A stretch of 64,000 nt of DNA from Epilithonimonas arachidiradicis (GTDB lineage Bacteria; Bacteroidota; Bacteroidia; Flavobacteriales; Weeksellaceae): the NCBI RefSeq assembly GCF_003610695.1, contig NZ_RAQH01000001.1:558001-622000 (forward strand). The letters run 5' to 3'. Position 1 is the stretch's first letter. Each line of letters opens with the position of its first letter. Under the pieces are notes generated by a model, which had not been told where the DNA came from, made no database searches, and was given only the letters and a program-made list of their open reading frames with translations. The position numbers and the translations under genes are program-made. This document shows, one piece after another, positions 28,467 through 37,679 of this stretch.

Positions 28467-28496
28467 AAATCCCGAAGACTTTCTTCGGGATTTCTT
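28467..28496. terminator. Terminator between ctlX and the receptor genes
   Basis: AAATCCCGAAG and CTTCGGGATTT form an 11-bp stem with flanking T- and A-rich sequence, placed between converging genes. Confidence 0.85.
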
Positions 28497-28534
28497 TTGA
28501 AAATAATGATTTGATAAGAAAAATATAATGTATG

Positions 28535-30820
28535 TTATCTGGTGCGGTTTTTTATGTCTTTGTCTGCGCTGCTGATATCCCGGATTTTCTGAACTTTTTT
28601 GTTCCCGAAATTATATGTAACGCTGAAGTTCAAACCTTGGTTATATTGATTCTGATTAATGTAATTAAAGTTGCCATTGTCCTGATAATCGGTAATCACG
28701 ACTTTATTCGTTTTCAGAATATCATAGATTTCCAAAGCAAAAGTCCAGTCGTTCCAGACTTTTTTGATGTTGGCGTCCAGACTCATTAGTGATTTTAGTC
28801 TTCCTAATTCGATTTGCTGGTTGTCCACGTACCAATAGTTGACGCCTAAGAACCAGGTTTTGTTTTTGTCTAATCTCACAGTGTTATTGGTTTGAATCAA
28901 TAAGCTGTTAGATTTGATTTTGTTGACATAATCCGGGAAAACATCGCCTGTGATCGGGTCTGTGTTCAGGAAACCGTTGTTCACATTTCGCTGCATTCCG
29001 ATATTGAAATTAGAGGTCAGATATTGTTTGAAGAAAGACTTCTGCATCCCGATCATCGCGGACATCTCTTGCTTGTCTCCGAAGTTGGTTCTGATGTATC
29101 TTAGCTCTTTATAATTTATTCCATCTTTCACAATCTCTCTTTGTAAAGGTACTTGTGTAATCACATTTTTCGTAAATGAATGGTTGATGATCAGGAAATA
29201 AGAATTCTTAAACATATATGTAAACTCATTGGTGTAAACCGAAGATGCCTTCACAAAAGGGTTATTCTGAGTATAATTAACATCGGTCAGAATATTTTTA
29301 ACAGGATTCAGTTCCCAGAAGCTTGGTCTTCTCATTCTGCTGGAAAAAGCGTAAGAGATGTTATTATTATCATTGATAGCATAATTAAGGCTTACATAAG
29401 GCAACAGATTATTATAATTTCTTTCAATATTTCTGAGAGATTCGTTTTTTGTATTGTCTGATTTACCGACACTATTCGTCATCTCGTATCTGCTACCTAT
29501 TTTTCCTGAAAACTTGTCTGAAAATTTTTTTTCCAATGTCAGATAGACTCCGTAGATATTTTCGTCATATATAAAATGATTTGGATTTTCCTTTGGATTG
29601 TCGATTCTTACGCCGTTTTCGAACAGTTCGGCAGGATTACCGCTGGCATCAAAAACAGTTGTAGTGCTTTGCGTATCGTTGTCGGTTTTTGTTTTGTTAA
29701 AGTTTCCTCCAACCGAAACTGTGAAATCATTTTTAAATTTCTTGATATAATCGCCTAAGAAAGAAAAATTATTGATAACCTGAGGTGTGCTTTGTTTGAT
29801 TTCAATGGTTGGATATTGACTTAAGTTTTGAAATATATCGGAGTCAAAAGTTTTGTTGTCCGCATTTTGAAAACGTTTGTAGTTGAGATAGGCTGCATTC
29901 AGATTTAATTTGCTTCCCAATGTATCAGTTTTCCATTCATAATTCAGGTTCAGGGAATTATTGTAAGAACGGGCATTTTCCAGGTTTTTAGTATAATTAT
30001 ATTTAGTAGGTAATGCTATACCTGCATCATTTTTTGAATTAATGGTATTGAATAAATTGGATGTAGAACCATAACTTCTGTTCGCCCAGGAATTCCAGGT
30101 CAAAGCAAGATTACTATTATCATTTAATTGATAATCGATATTCAGATAACCACCTAAGTTTTTGTTGGGATCGGTTACTCGTCCTTCCGACTGATTGCTG
30201 GCTTTATCATTCCCGTTTCTCAGGATATAATATTGCTCCTGGATGTTTTCGCTGGTATTAATATTCGCGCTGACTCCCAATTTATTTTTTCTGTAGTTGA
30301 GCGAAACACCGGCGTAAGTGGAGTTGTAATAGTTTTGTGAATTTCCCATTCTCATATTCCCGTTCAGTCCATCTGTCATTTTTTTCTTCAAAATGATGTT
30401 GATGATTCCGTCAGAAGATTCCACCTGATATTCACTTCCAGGTAAAGTAATTACTTCGATTTTCTGAATATTTTCTGCCGGCGTATTTTTCAAAAATTGG
30501 GTCAATGATTCAGCATCCATATTGGTTTTTCTACCGTTGATATAGATGACAGCGTTATTTTTTCCAATGATTTTCAACGTTTTGTCATCAGTCGAAGAAA
30601 CCAGCGGCGTTTGCTTCAACAAACTGAATGCTGTATTGCCTTTTGCAACGGGCGAAGCAGCTACATCATAAACAAATCGGTCGCTTTGTTTCTTGAAAAC
30701 CTGTTTGGTTAAAGTAACAGCTTCTATACTTTTTGTTTCAGCAGAATCTTTTTTAGGTGTTTCCTGAGCATAGATCAATCCTGAGAAAAATATGGCAGCG
30801 ATGAGAGTCTTAGTTTTCAT
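28535..30820 (-). CDS. Outer-membrane beta-barrel receptor (TonB-receptor-like), paralogue 2
   Basis: The 761-aa protein begins with signal peptide MKTKTLIAAIFFSGLIYAQ. A plug-like domain follows (residues ~45-150: VYDVAASPVAKGN, VIYINGRKTNMDAESL, IEVITLPGSEYQVES, GIINIILKKK). The rest is a long Asn/aromatic-rich beta barrel typical of the OMP_b-brl_3 family. The N-terminal carboxypeptidase-like domain of many such receptors is absent. It is closely related to the gene just upstream, so the pair is a tandem duplication. No SusD-type partner is adjacent, so the cargo is unknown. Confidence 0.85.
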   Translation of the reverse strand: MKTKTLIAAIFFSGLIYAQETPKKDSAETKSIEAVTLTKQVFKKQSDRFVYDVAASPVAKGNTAFSLLKQTPLVSSTDDKTLKIIGKNNAVIYINGRKTNMDAESLTQFLKNTPAENIQKIEVITLPGSEYQVESSDGIINIILKKKMTDGLNGNMRMGNSQNYYNSTYAGVSLNYRKNKLGVSANINTSENIQEQYYILRNGNDKASNQSEGRVTDPNKNLGGYLNIDYQLNDNSNLALTWNSWANRSYGSTSNLFNTINSKNDAGIALPTKYNYTKNLENARSYNNSLNLNYEWKTDTLGSKLNLNAAYLNYKRFQNADNKTFDSDIFQNLSQYPTIEIKQSTPQVINNFSFLGDYIKKFKNDFTVSVGGNFNKTKTDNDTQSTTTVFDASGNPAELFENGVRIDNPKENPNHFIYDENIYGVYLTLEKKFSDKFSGKIGSRYEMTNSVGKSDNTKNESLRNIERNYNNLLPYVSLNYAINDNNNISYAFSSRMRRPSFWELNPVKNILTDVNYTQNNPFVKASSVYTNEFTYMFKNSYFLIINHSFTKNVITQVPLQREIVKDGINYKELRYIRTNFGDKQEMSAMIGMQKSFFKQYLTSNFNIGMQRNVNNGFLNTDPITGDVFPDYVNKIKSNSLLIQTNNTVRLDKNKTWFLGVNYWYVDNQQIELGRLKSLMSLDANIKKVWNDWTFALEIYDILKTNKVVITDYQDNGNFNYINQNQYNQGLNFSVTYNFGNKKVQKIRDISSADKDIKNRTR

Positions 30821-30865
30821 TTTGAGAGTTTTAGGGTTTGAGAGTTATAGAGTTGATTTGGTGTT
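30821..30865 (+). repeat. Solo copy of the GAGAGTTTTAG repeat arm
   Basis: TTTGAGAGTTTTAGGGTTTGAGAGTTATAGAGTT matches, with a central deletion, the left arm of the four-helix-bundle unit at 27021-27070. It occupies the 63-bp space between the two receptor genes. Confidence 0.5.
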
Positions 30866-30883
30866 TGAAAGTTGATTTTATGA

Positions 30884-33142
30884 TTAAGTTCTGGAGCGGA
30901 TCGCATCGTTAGCCGATTTCACTTCTCTTGCTTTTTTCAATTTTTGGTTTCCGAAGTTATAAGTCACATTGATATTGAATTCTCTTCTGTATTGGAAGCT
31001 TCTCACAGTGTTGTAACTTCCGTTACTTTGTATCGTTCTGACATCATCGATGTTCTGATTGAAAATATCATTTAATTCAACTAAGAATGTGAAATTCCCC
31101 ATTATTTTTTTGATGTTCAAATCCAGGCTTTGTTGCGTATGAAGTTTTCCGATCTCCATTTCTCTTGTTGGCATCAGCCAGTAATTAACACCCAGGTACC
31201 AATCTTTTTTCGCAGACAATCTTATCATATTGTTCGCCTGGAAGAACGTGTTCAACGTTTTTACATCAATTGTATAAGGCTGCAATTCCTCTGTGTCTCC
31301 TGGGATTTGTTGTGAAGTTGGATCTTTCGTTACACTTCCTTTATAAATTGCATATTCGAAGTTGGCAGAATAGTTTGTTGTCCAGATATCGCCAAACCAG
31401 GCTTTGTTCATTCCCAGAGTCAATCCCAATTGTTTGTTGTTGCCGTAATTGGTTCTGATGTATCTAAGGAATTTGGTTGTGACTTTTATTAGATTTCCGT
31501 CCGCATCATATGTAGGATTTCCATTTTCGTCTCTTACAAGTTTGGTTTCAACACCTTGCAGAGGCAATTGTCCATAAGCGTTTTCTGCAAAATTGAAACT
31601 CAGGTTCGCATAGAACGCATTCTTATACATATAGTTGATTTCCTGATTATAATTCTTGGAAGCCTGCATAAAAGGATTGTTCTGAATATAATTATTTGGA
31701 GTAAAGTAAGTTCTGGAAGGATTCAGTTGTCCGAATCCAGGTCTTCTCACCCGGCTGGAAAAGCTGTATGTGATATTGTTATTGTCGTTGATGGCATAAT
31801 TCAAAGTCGCATAAGGCAAAAGATTGTTATAATTTCTTTCAAAACCGATATCTGGTTTTCCAACAACATCGCCCGTACTCAAGGTTGCTTCGAATCTTGT
31901 TCCTACTTTTGCAGAGAATCTGTCAGAGAATTTTTTCTCGAAAGTCGCATAAGCGCCGATGATATTTTCTTTGTAAATGAAATGATTGGAAAGTGTGTTA
32001 TTAGTCACAAATTGAGTTCCGTCAAAATCATTTTGTCTTGTATCGCTGTCTGTGTTGGTGTGATTATAACTTGTTCCTATTGCCAAAGTGCTTTCTTTTC
32101 GGAATTTCTTGATATAATCAATGTTCGCCGCATAGTTGTTGATGATTTGAGGAACGGCCTGCTGGAATGCGCTATATCTTCCGTCAGCTTTTAATGGGAA
32201 CGATTCGCCCAGACTCACTTTATCTCTGTTGAACCACAGGTAAGAGATGTTAGAGGTCAATTTACTTCCGAGCGTGTCAGTTTTGATTTCATAATTCAGG
32301 TTGAAGTTATGATTTCTGGTCTGCGCATCTTCCTGGTTAACAGTTCTATTGGATAACACGCCGTTTTCAAAATTCGTCATATCCAAAACAGACCCGAAGC
32401 TCTTGTTGTAACGCATATTGTAGCTGAAACCTAGATTTTGTTTTTTATTGATTTCATAATCGATATTCACACTTCCACCGTAGTTTTTGTTCGGGTCGTC
32501 CATCGTTCCTAAAGAATTATTCTGGAAAGTATCGTTCCCGTTGGTCAGCGTATATTTTTCTCTTTCTCTCCAGCTTCCCATATTGAAGTTGGTGCTGAAA
32601 GACCATTTATTTTGTCTTGCGTTAAGTGCGATTCCGGACGAAGGGTTATTGTAAAAAGTCTGGCTGTTGCTCATTTTCAAAGTTCCGTTATAGCCATTCG
32701 TTTTGCTTTTTTTCATCACGATGTTGATGACACCTTCATTCGCTTCTACCTGGAACTCACTGCCCGGAACTGTTACCACTTCTATTCTCTGGATGTTTTC
32801 AGACGGTGTATTTTTCAGCATTTCGGTAATGGCTTCTGCATCCATCAGCGTTCTCTTACCATTGATGTAAAAAACAACATTAGATTTTCCCATTATTTTG
32901 AAAGTCTTCCCATCCGTGCTGGACAACATTGGTGTCTGCTGCAGAAGGTTGAAGGAATTGGTCCCTTTTGCAATAGGAGATGAAGCAACATCATAAACAA
33001 ATCGATCAGATTTTTTTACAAAAACTTTCTTACTCAATTTCACTTCTTCTATCGTTTTTGTCTCTTCGGTTTTTTTCTGAGTCTGTTGCGCAGAAATCAT
33101 TCCTGAGAAAAAAATTGCTGCAATTAGGATTTTGGCTTTCAT
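30884..33142 (-). CDS. Outer-membrane beta-barrel receptor (TonB-receptor-like), paralogue 1
   Basis: The 752-aa protein has the same plan as its neighbour: signal peptide MKAKILIAAIFFSGMISAQ, plug region (VYDVASSPIAKGTNSF, VVFYINGKRTLMDAEAI, IEVVTVPGSEFQVEA) and a long barrel with YNNLLPYATLNYAINDNNN, shared almost word for word. It is first in the pair and has its own promoter. Sequence between the two differs most in the barrel, as expected if they bind different ligands. Confidence 0.85.
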   Translation of the reverse strand: MKAKILIAAIFFSGMISAQQTQKKTEETKTIEEVKLSKKVFVKKSDRFVYDVASSPIAKGTNSFNLLQQTPMLSSTDGKTFKIMGKSNVVFYINGKRTLMDAEAITEMLKNTPSENIQRIEVVTVPGSEFQVEANEGVINIVMKKSKTNGYNGTLKMSNSQTFYNNPSSGIALNARQNKWSFSTNFNMGSWREREKYTLTNGNDTFQNNSLGTMDDPNKNYGGSVNIDYEINKKQNLGFSYNMRYNKSFGSVLDMTNFENGVLSNRTVNQEDAQTRNHNFNLNYEIKTDTLGSKLTSNISYLWFNRDKVSLGESFPLKADGRYSAFQQAVPQIINNYAANIDYIKKFRKESTLAIGTSYNHTNTDSDTRQNDFDGTQFVTNNTLSNHFIYKENIIGAYATFEKKFSDRFSAKVGTRFEATLSTGDVVGKPDIGFERNYNNLLPYATLNYAINDNNNITYSFSSRVRRPGFGQLNPSRTYFTPNNYIQNNPFMQASKNYNQEINYMYKNAFYANLSFNFAENAYGQLPLQGVETKLVRDENGNPTYDADGNLIKVTTKFLRYIRTNYGNNKQLGLTLGMNKAWFGDIWTTNYSANFEYAIYKGSVTKDPTSQQIPGDTEELQPYTIDVKTLNTFFQANNMIRLSAKKDWYLGVNYWLMPTREMEIGKLHTQQSLDLNIKKIMGNFTFLVELNDIFNQNIDDVRTIQSNGSYNTVRSFQYRREFNINVTYNFGNQKLKKAREVKSANDAIRSRT

Positions 33143-33191
33143 AATACTTGGTTTTAGTAAAGTAGTTTGTAGTTTCTAATAATTTACATTG

Positions 33192-33223
33192 CAAAGATAT
33201 GTATTAATTTAAGTATTATGCAA
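33192..33223 (-). promoter_or_regulatory. Promoter of the receptor pair
   Basis: On the minus strand TTG (33223-33221) is followed after 21 bases by TATCTTTG (33199-33192). The leader would be about 45 bases long. Confidence 0.65.
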
Positions 33224-33356
33224 TACAAAGTAGTAAATAAAATTTATTATTGATTTTAATTCATTGATTATCAATGTTAAAAATTTTATCAGATTTTATT
33301 AGTAAGACAACTGTTGATAAAGAATTGTTACATCAACAATCAAAAAAAAAATAAAA

Positions 33357-33384
33357 AAGCCTTTGTGTGATTTTACAAAGGCTT
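33357..33384 (-). terminator. Host terminator beside the prophage end
   Basis: AAGCCTTTGT and ACAAAGGCTT form a 10-bp stem; on the minus strand it is followed by TTTTTATTTTTTTTTT. No minus-strand gene ends here apart from those of the prophage, so it probably served a host gene now displaced by the insertion. Confidence 0.75.
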
Positions 33385-33404
33385 CTATAATCGGCAAATC
33401 AAAA

Positions 33405-33440
33405 TGTCCAATAAATTAAAACAGAACGTCCAAAAATAAA
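33405..33440. repeat. Putative prophage terminus with transposase-site repeats
   Basis: TGTCCAATAAA (33405) and CGTCCAAAAATAAA (33427) share GTCCAA spaced exactly 22 bases apart, the size of Mu end sites. The outermost bases are TG, as in Mu. The matching end and a 5-bp target duplication cannot be seen in the window. Confidence 0.45.
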
Positions 33441-33467
33441 AGCCTTTAAAGAATATTTAAAGGCTTT
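33439..33467. terminator. Terminator of the prophage late operon
   Basis: AAAGCCTTTAAA and TTTAAAGGCTTT form a perfect 12-bp stem with five-base loop and T-runs on both sides, 12 bases past the last phage gene. Confidence 0.85.
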
Positions 33468-33479
33468 TTAATAGGCTGG

Positions 33480-33665
33480 CTAGACGTTAACAACATAGTC
33501 TTGCAACGCTGTTACATCAGCTCCTAATGCTGTGAACATCAGCAATAGATTTTCCTTTGTCCCGGTGGCGACATCAGAAGTCGAATCTGTTGATATTATT
33601 TCTGTGTTTGACTTTTCCATTACGGCTAATATTACTGTGCCGTCATAAATAACTGTTAGTTTCAT
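33480..33665 (-). CDS. Small protein at the end of the tail operon
   Basis: The 61-aa product (MKLTVIYDGTVILAVMEKSN onward) is acidic in its second half and has no motif known to me. It lies six bases after the leucine-rich tail protein and is the last gene before the terminator. It may be a fibre chaperone or accessory protein; this is inference from position only. Confidence 0.55.
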   Translation of the reverse strand: MKLTVIYDGTVILAVMEKSNTEIISTDSTSDVATGTKENLLLMFTALGADVTALQDYVVNV

Positions 33666-33671
33666 ATATAA

Positions 33672-34940
33672 TTAACTTAATATTTGAGTTCCACTTAAAG
33701 CTGTATTCATTATCGTTATAACCCACTTATAATGCATCACCAATACATAAAGCATTTCCATTGCGCTTGCTGGAATTCCGTTATTAACACCTAAAGAAAA
33801 TCCGGATGGAGCTTGATATGTACCCGATGGTCTGTTATTTGCGCCGGATGCTCCATTGATCCAGCTTATATCAAAATTGATTTTTCTAAGTACACCATTA
33901 ACTGCTGAACTATTTGATAATGTTGCAAATTCTACTGTTTTGTTATAAAAGTTGGTGACCAATTCATCCATTCGTGCCTGATTAGCACGATAACTACTTC
34001 TATAATCGATTGTTCTCAACGTTGGACAATCTTCGATACCCTTTGGAGGTGTTGTTGTTAATTGTCCCGAAGTATTTCCGCAAATAACAAAACTATTTAA
34101 GTTCATTCCTCCTATTCCAACACCCCAGTCAGTTATCGGAACTGAGTTTCCAGAACTCGTCCAATTTACAGTAGTATCATAACCCCAACTTAATCTAGTA
34201 ATTTGTTTGCAATCATTAATTTCTTGACTTATTGTAGTGACTGGATTAAAATTAAAACCTAATGTTCTTAAAGGTTCAATGTTTTTAAAGTTAGTGGGTA
34301 ACGAAGCGGTTGTTATTGCACTTGATCCTAAACCTAAATGTGCAAGGTTGGGAATTTTTATTAATTTATCTAATCGATTTGTTGTCTTATCAGCTAAGTT
34401 TAATCCTGAAATCTGCAATACTGAAACCCGAGAATTAGTTATCCAATTAGGAATGTAATTAATAACATTTCTTGTGATACTAATTAACGTTAACACTGGA
34501 AATATTCCTCCACCTAATCCTAATGGAAAATCATCAAAAATTAAATTGCTAAAAGCAATAGTATTTATTCTGTAAAAAAGAAGATTTTCAGGAAATTTTC
34601 CTATGAAATTCTGTCTAGCAACATTTAAAGATGAAACATTATTGTTGTCAGCAAACCACATTTTAACGGTTCTCGCAGCCACTCCTGAGGGATATACATA
34701 AGTTGGTATAGAAGTAACGGCTGTTGTAAAAGGGATTGAAGCGATTGGACTCCCATCACCATAATCAAAGTAAACGGTGTTGGACCCAGACTTCGTTTGA
34801 AGTCTAAAATACGGCGTAGCCTGACCTTGTGGAGGGAAGGTATTGGAATTGATTTCCCATTCAATGTCTGGAGGCGTGATTGGTTTTAAGATTTTACCAG
34901 CAACATCTGTTATTATATTTCCATTTTTATCTCTGAGCAT
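33672..34940 (-). CDS. Leucine-rich tail-tip protein, receptor-binding candidate
   Basis: The 422-aa protein begins MLRDKNGNIITDVAGKILKP. Residues ~28-100 resemble a PKD/immunoglobulin-like surface domain (TVYFDYGDGSPIASI). From about 120 to 330 come irregular leucine-rich units such as LRTLGFNFNPVTTIS, IPNLAHLGLGSSAITT and CPTLRTIDYRSSYRAN. LRR surface proteins are frequent in Bacteroidota. As the second-last gene of the tail operon after the fibre, it could decide host binding. No signal peptide is present, as expected for a virion protein. Confidence 0.6.
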   Translation of the reverse strand: MLRDKNGNIITDVAGKILKPITPPDIEWEINSNTFPPQGQATPYFRLQTKSGSNTVYFDYGDGSPIASIPFTTAVTSIPTYVYPSGVAARTVKMWFADNNNVSSLNVARQNFIGKFPENLLFYRINTIAFSNLIFDDFPLGLGGGIFPVLTLISITRNVINYIPNWITNSRVSVLQISGLNLADKTTNRLDKLIKIPNLAHLGLGSSAITTASLPTNFKNIEPLRTLGFNFNPVTTISQEINDCKQITRLSWGYDTTVNWTSSGNSVPITDWGVGIGGMNLNSFVICGNTSGQLTTTPPKGIEDCPTLRTIDYRSSYRANQARMDELVTNFYNKTVEFATLSNSSAVNGVLRKINFDISWINGASGANNRPSGTYQAPSGFSLGVNNGIPASAMEMLYVLVMHYKWVITIMNTALSGTQILS

Positions 34941-34942
34941 AA

Positions 34943-36397
34943 CTACATTATTACGGTTTTGGCTTCGTAAAAATGCCAGTGCAAACCTACTTTTTTGAAA
35001 AATCCATTTAAGTTTTGGGCGTGAACTTCATCGGTGCCGTACGCTTCCAGTTCTGCAAACGTTGGCATTGCAGTTATAGCAGAAATAGAAGCATAACTCT
35101 TTGTAGCTTGCTTTGAATATCCGCCTGAAGCATTTTCACCGAAAACATTGACAACCGGTGTTGCCCCAACAGTAATTCTTGAAAGAGAATTATCGGCGTT
35201 GATTTGCGCCAAAGCAGTTCCAGTTCCTGTAGGATTATTTACTTTTTGATTAAGCGCTGTTTGAACCGAGGTACTTATCGGTTTATTCGCATCAGAAGTA
35301 TTATCAACGTTCCCTAACCCTACAGCTGCTTTATTAAGACTTTGCCACGTCTTATCTCCTCTGTAATATTGCGATGTTGTACCAGCTGTAATAGCATTTT
35401 CTTTTCCTGCAATCTCAGCGTTTTTAGCATCAGATAAACCGGCAGGGTTTCCGGCGGTTCCATTACCTTTCAGCGTTGTATCTGTCACAATTGAAGTAAT
35501 ACTGTCAGAACTTCCAACCTTCAATATCTCTACAACATCAGTTGAATGCTTATATTTACATAAAACTGTTGACTTTGCAGGTATTGTAAATGGTGTGTTG
35601 TCAACAATTCCTTTATAAAGTCCATCAGTAACTACACTGCTGATTATTACTTTTCCAATTGAATTGTTTTTGATAGTGAATAGGACATCCCTAGTCGTTT
35701 CTTCAGAAAATTCAATCGTATTAATATATTTATCTACAGATGAAGGTATTCTTTCTTCCAAAGAAAAACACGTTCTGGCATCACTATACACGAGTGCATA
35801 GTAGGATAGTTTGTTTGGATAGACTACTTTCCAGTTATCTTCTGCTTTTTCTTTGAATCCGTTCAAAACTTCCGGATCAATGTAAGACCCTTCCGGTGTG
35901 ATCAAAATTAAACATACATGAACTTCGCCCGGATCAATCGAAGGCTCTTTAGGCTCGTCCGATTCCACACCCTCTTTTAAAAAAAACAATCCGGCTTGAT
36001 CTCTAGCAACTACACGAACAAACTTCTGTCCGTCAGTTACGGCGGTAAAAGGTAGATCATTAGCAAAAGCTCTTGTTAATACTTTACCTCCGATTCTCAC
36101 TTTATTTGTTCCCGATGAATGCACTCCTACATTTACGTTATTTGAAGTCGTTGTGATTTCTCCAACCGCAATAACCTCATTTGTGTTTATTGTGAACGGC
36201 AATTGGTTTTCCGGAACAACGCCATCCACAAGATCAGCTTTTTTTGCTAATGTTTGAGTGAGATTATCTACATCTGCCATCGGAATTTTGTCATCTTTAT
36301 GACGGAATGAATCCAACCAAGACCAAAACTGATCCTGATCCGGTTTTTTAAAGTTGCGGAACCATTCTTTGATGATATTAATATCTACTTTTGCCAT
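34943..36397 (-). CDS. Phage tail fibre protein
   Basis: The 484-aa protein starts MAKVDINIIKEWFRNFKKPD, a baseplate-attachment type N-terminus. The C-terminal third has the classical fibre pattern: GTTSQYYRGDKTWQSLNK, then VGLGNVDNTSDANKPISTSV and a trailing ALNQK. The region around 300-320 is Thr/Ser/Gly-rich. It sits two bases upstream of the leucine-rich protein and just downstream of the collar protein. The order matches tail-fibre clusters. Confidence 0.85.
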   Translation of the reverse strand: MAKVDINIIKEWFRNFKKPDQDQFWSWLDSFRHKDDKIPMADVDNLTQTLAKKADLVDGVVPENQLPFTINTNEVIAVGEITTTSNNVNVGVHSSGTNKVRIGGKVLTRAFANDLPFTAVTDGQKFVRVVARDQAGLFFLKEGVESDEPKEPSIDPGEVHVCLILITPEGSYIDPEVLNGFKEKAEDNWKVVYPNKLSYYALVYSDARTCFSLEERIPSSVDKYINTIEFSEETTRDVLFTIKNNSIGKVIISSVVTDGLYKGIVDNTPFTIPAKSTVLCKYKHSTDVVEILKVGSSDSITSIVTDTTLKGNGTAGNPAGLSDAKNAEIAGKENAITAGTTSQYYRGDKTWQSLNKAAVGLGNVDNTSDANKPISTSVQTALNQKVNNPTGTGTALAQINADNSLSRITVGATPVVNVFGENASGGYSKQATKSYASISAITAMPTFAELEAYGTDEVHAQNLNGFFKKVGLHWHFYEAKTVIM

Positions 36398-36403
36398 TGT
36401 TTT

Positions 36404-37201
36404 TTAATCAAATCCTACAAAGATTATGTGATCTGCTATTAGTGAAGGTTGGATGTTACTGTGTGGTTGTCCGCCTCCTCTGTTTTTTATTCTTATAACA
36501 TTCTGACGGTTAATTCCTGTAATTTCACGGTTTGATGTAACTACAGCTGAGCCAAAGCCATCACTATCCACGTCATCGCCTGAAGAATTAATTTCACTAT
36601 CGTGATTGTGAGCTGGAATCTGATTGATGTCTAATGTAATTTGTGCTGCTCCAATTTTACTACCTTGTGCCGCCCCAAAATTCACATCTCCTACTTTTCT
36701 TCCTGCAATAACGCATCCGGCTGCAATATCCCACGGCTCCCAACCTTCTGGAATATCTTCTGTAAATTTGCCCCAAACTGCTACTAATCCAATTGGAACG
36801 GACTTTCTTAATTTGACTAATTCATCTTCGATTTTAAAAAGTGTGAGAGGTCTTCTGAAACTTGACCACGGATAAGAAGGCGTCCCTTCGCCGAATGTTG
36901 CATAACGGGTGTAGATAACCGGCTTGATTGAACCATCCTCAAAGCCTCTCGCATCTGCAATTTCAACGATAGCTACATTAGCAGATTGTTGACCGCCTTT
37001 GAACGGCAATAATTCACCATAAATCGAAACAAAACCATCGTTAACAAAACCGCTGCCACCAACTTCGCAGCCTGTGATAATTGCTATTTCTCCAGCCATA
37101 CTACCATAAGCGTTAAAAGTCTTGTAAGCTTCCTGAGCAGCATCAAGAATTTGTGTTGACAACCCAAAACCACCCGGCTGATTGTAATCTATTTTGTTCA
37201 T
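36404..37201 (-). CDS. Phage tail-collar domain protein
   Basis: The 265-aa protein has the tail-collar signature: IPEGWEPWDIAAGC near 155, then GRKVGDVNFGAAQGSK, the metal-type His cluster IPAHNHDSE and a terminal LIADHIIFVGFD. Collar domains join short fibres to the baseplate. The first 130 residues (GYGSMAGEIAIITG-like) are phage specific. It is between the baseplate genes and the fibre gene. Confidence 0.85.
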   Translation of the reverse strand: MNKIDYNQPGGFGLSTQILDAAQEAYKTFNAYGSMAGEIAIITGCEVGGSGFVNDGFVSIYGELLPFKGGQQSANVAIVEIADARGFEDGSIKPVIYTRYATFGEGTPSYPWSSFRRPLTLFKIEDELVKLRKSVPIGLVAVWGKFTEDIPEGWEPWDIAAGCVIAGRKVGDVNFGAAQGSKIGAAQITLDINQIPAHNHDSEINSSGDDVDSDGFGSAVVTSNREITGINRQNVIRIKNRGGGQPHSNIQPSLIADHIIFVGFD

Positions 37202-37202
37202 T

Positions 37203-37679
37203 TTAAACTTTTATAATTTTATATCGCTTCGATGCGAGTTTATAATAATCGACCAAAGCAGTCATTGCATATACTGAGAAAACCAAATCTGTTGGCACTT
37301 TAACAATAAAGTCAACGCCTGTATCTTCGTAATCTTCATCACCATACAGATACATAGTTCCCAGCCATTTTGGTTTTTGTTCAGCATCTGTGTAGATATA
37401 CTGTCTTGTAAAAGCATTTCCGGAAGAAATTTCAATCCTTCTGAGCGAAGGGTCAAACCTATCGTTGAGGGCTTTTCTCAAGTAACAGATTTGGCTATTG
37501 TGCGCCAGTTTATAAAGGTTGTCACTCCGGAACTGTAACCATTGATAATGTATGCTGTCTATGTCATCAACAATCAGCTCTAACCAAGCTTTCATCAGTT
37601 CGCCTCTGAGAAACGTTGGAGTTAACAGAACTGCCAATTTTCGCCAATTAACTATATGCCACATAACTGATGTTGTCAA
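37203..37679 (-). CDS. Baseplate-region protein (Mu gp48-position)
   Basis: The 158-aa protein has no motif that I know. It follows the J-like gene, overlapping it by 32 bases, and precedes the collar gene. This is the position of Mu gp48-type baseplate wedge proteins. A later in-frame ATG (37664, MWHIVNWRKLAVLL) is an equally good start and would shorten the overlap. It is aromatic-rich. Confidence 0.65.
   Translation of the reverse strand: MTTSVMWHIVNWRKLAVLLTPTFLRGELMKAWLELIVDDIDSIHYQWLQFRSDNLYKLAHNSQICYLRKALNDRFDPSLRRIEISSGNAFTRQYIYTDAEQKPKWLGTMYLYGDEDYEDTGVDFIVKVPTDLVFSVYAMTALVDYYKLASKRYKIIKV

Noticed and set aside
31556-32194. 212-codon plus-strand frame within the receptor gene
   Set aside because: Antisense shadow of the beta-barrel receptor; composition mirrors the coding strand and no start context is visible.
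33672-36397. Diversity-generating retroelement with a variable tail gene
   Set aside because: No reverse transcriptase, no template repeat and no C-type-lectin end are seen; the only Avd-like four-helix protein (27.1 kb) is far away in host DNA.
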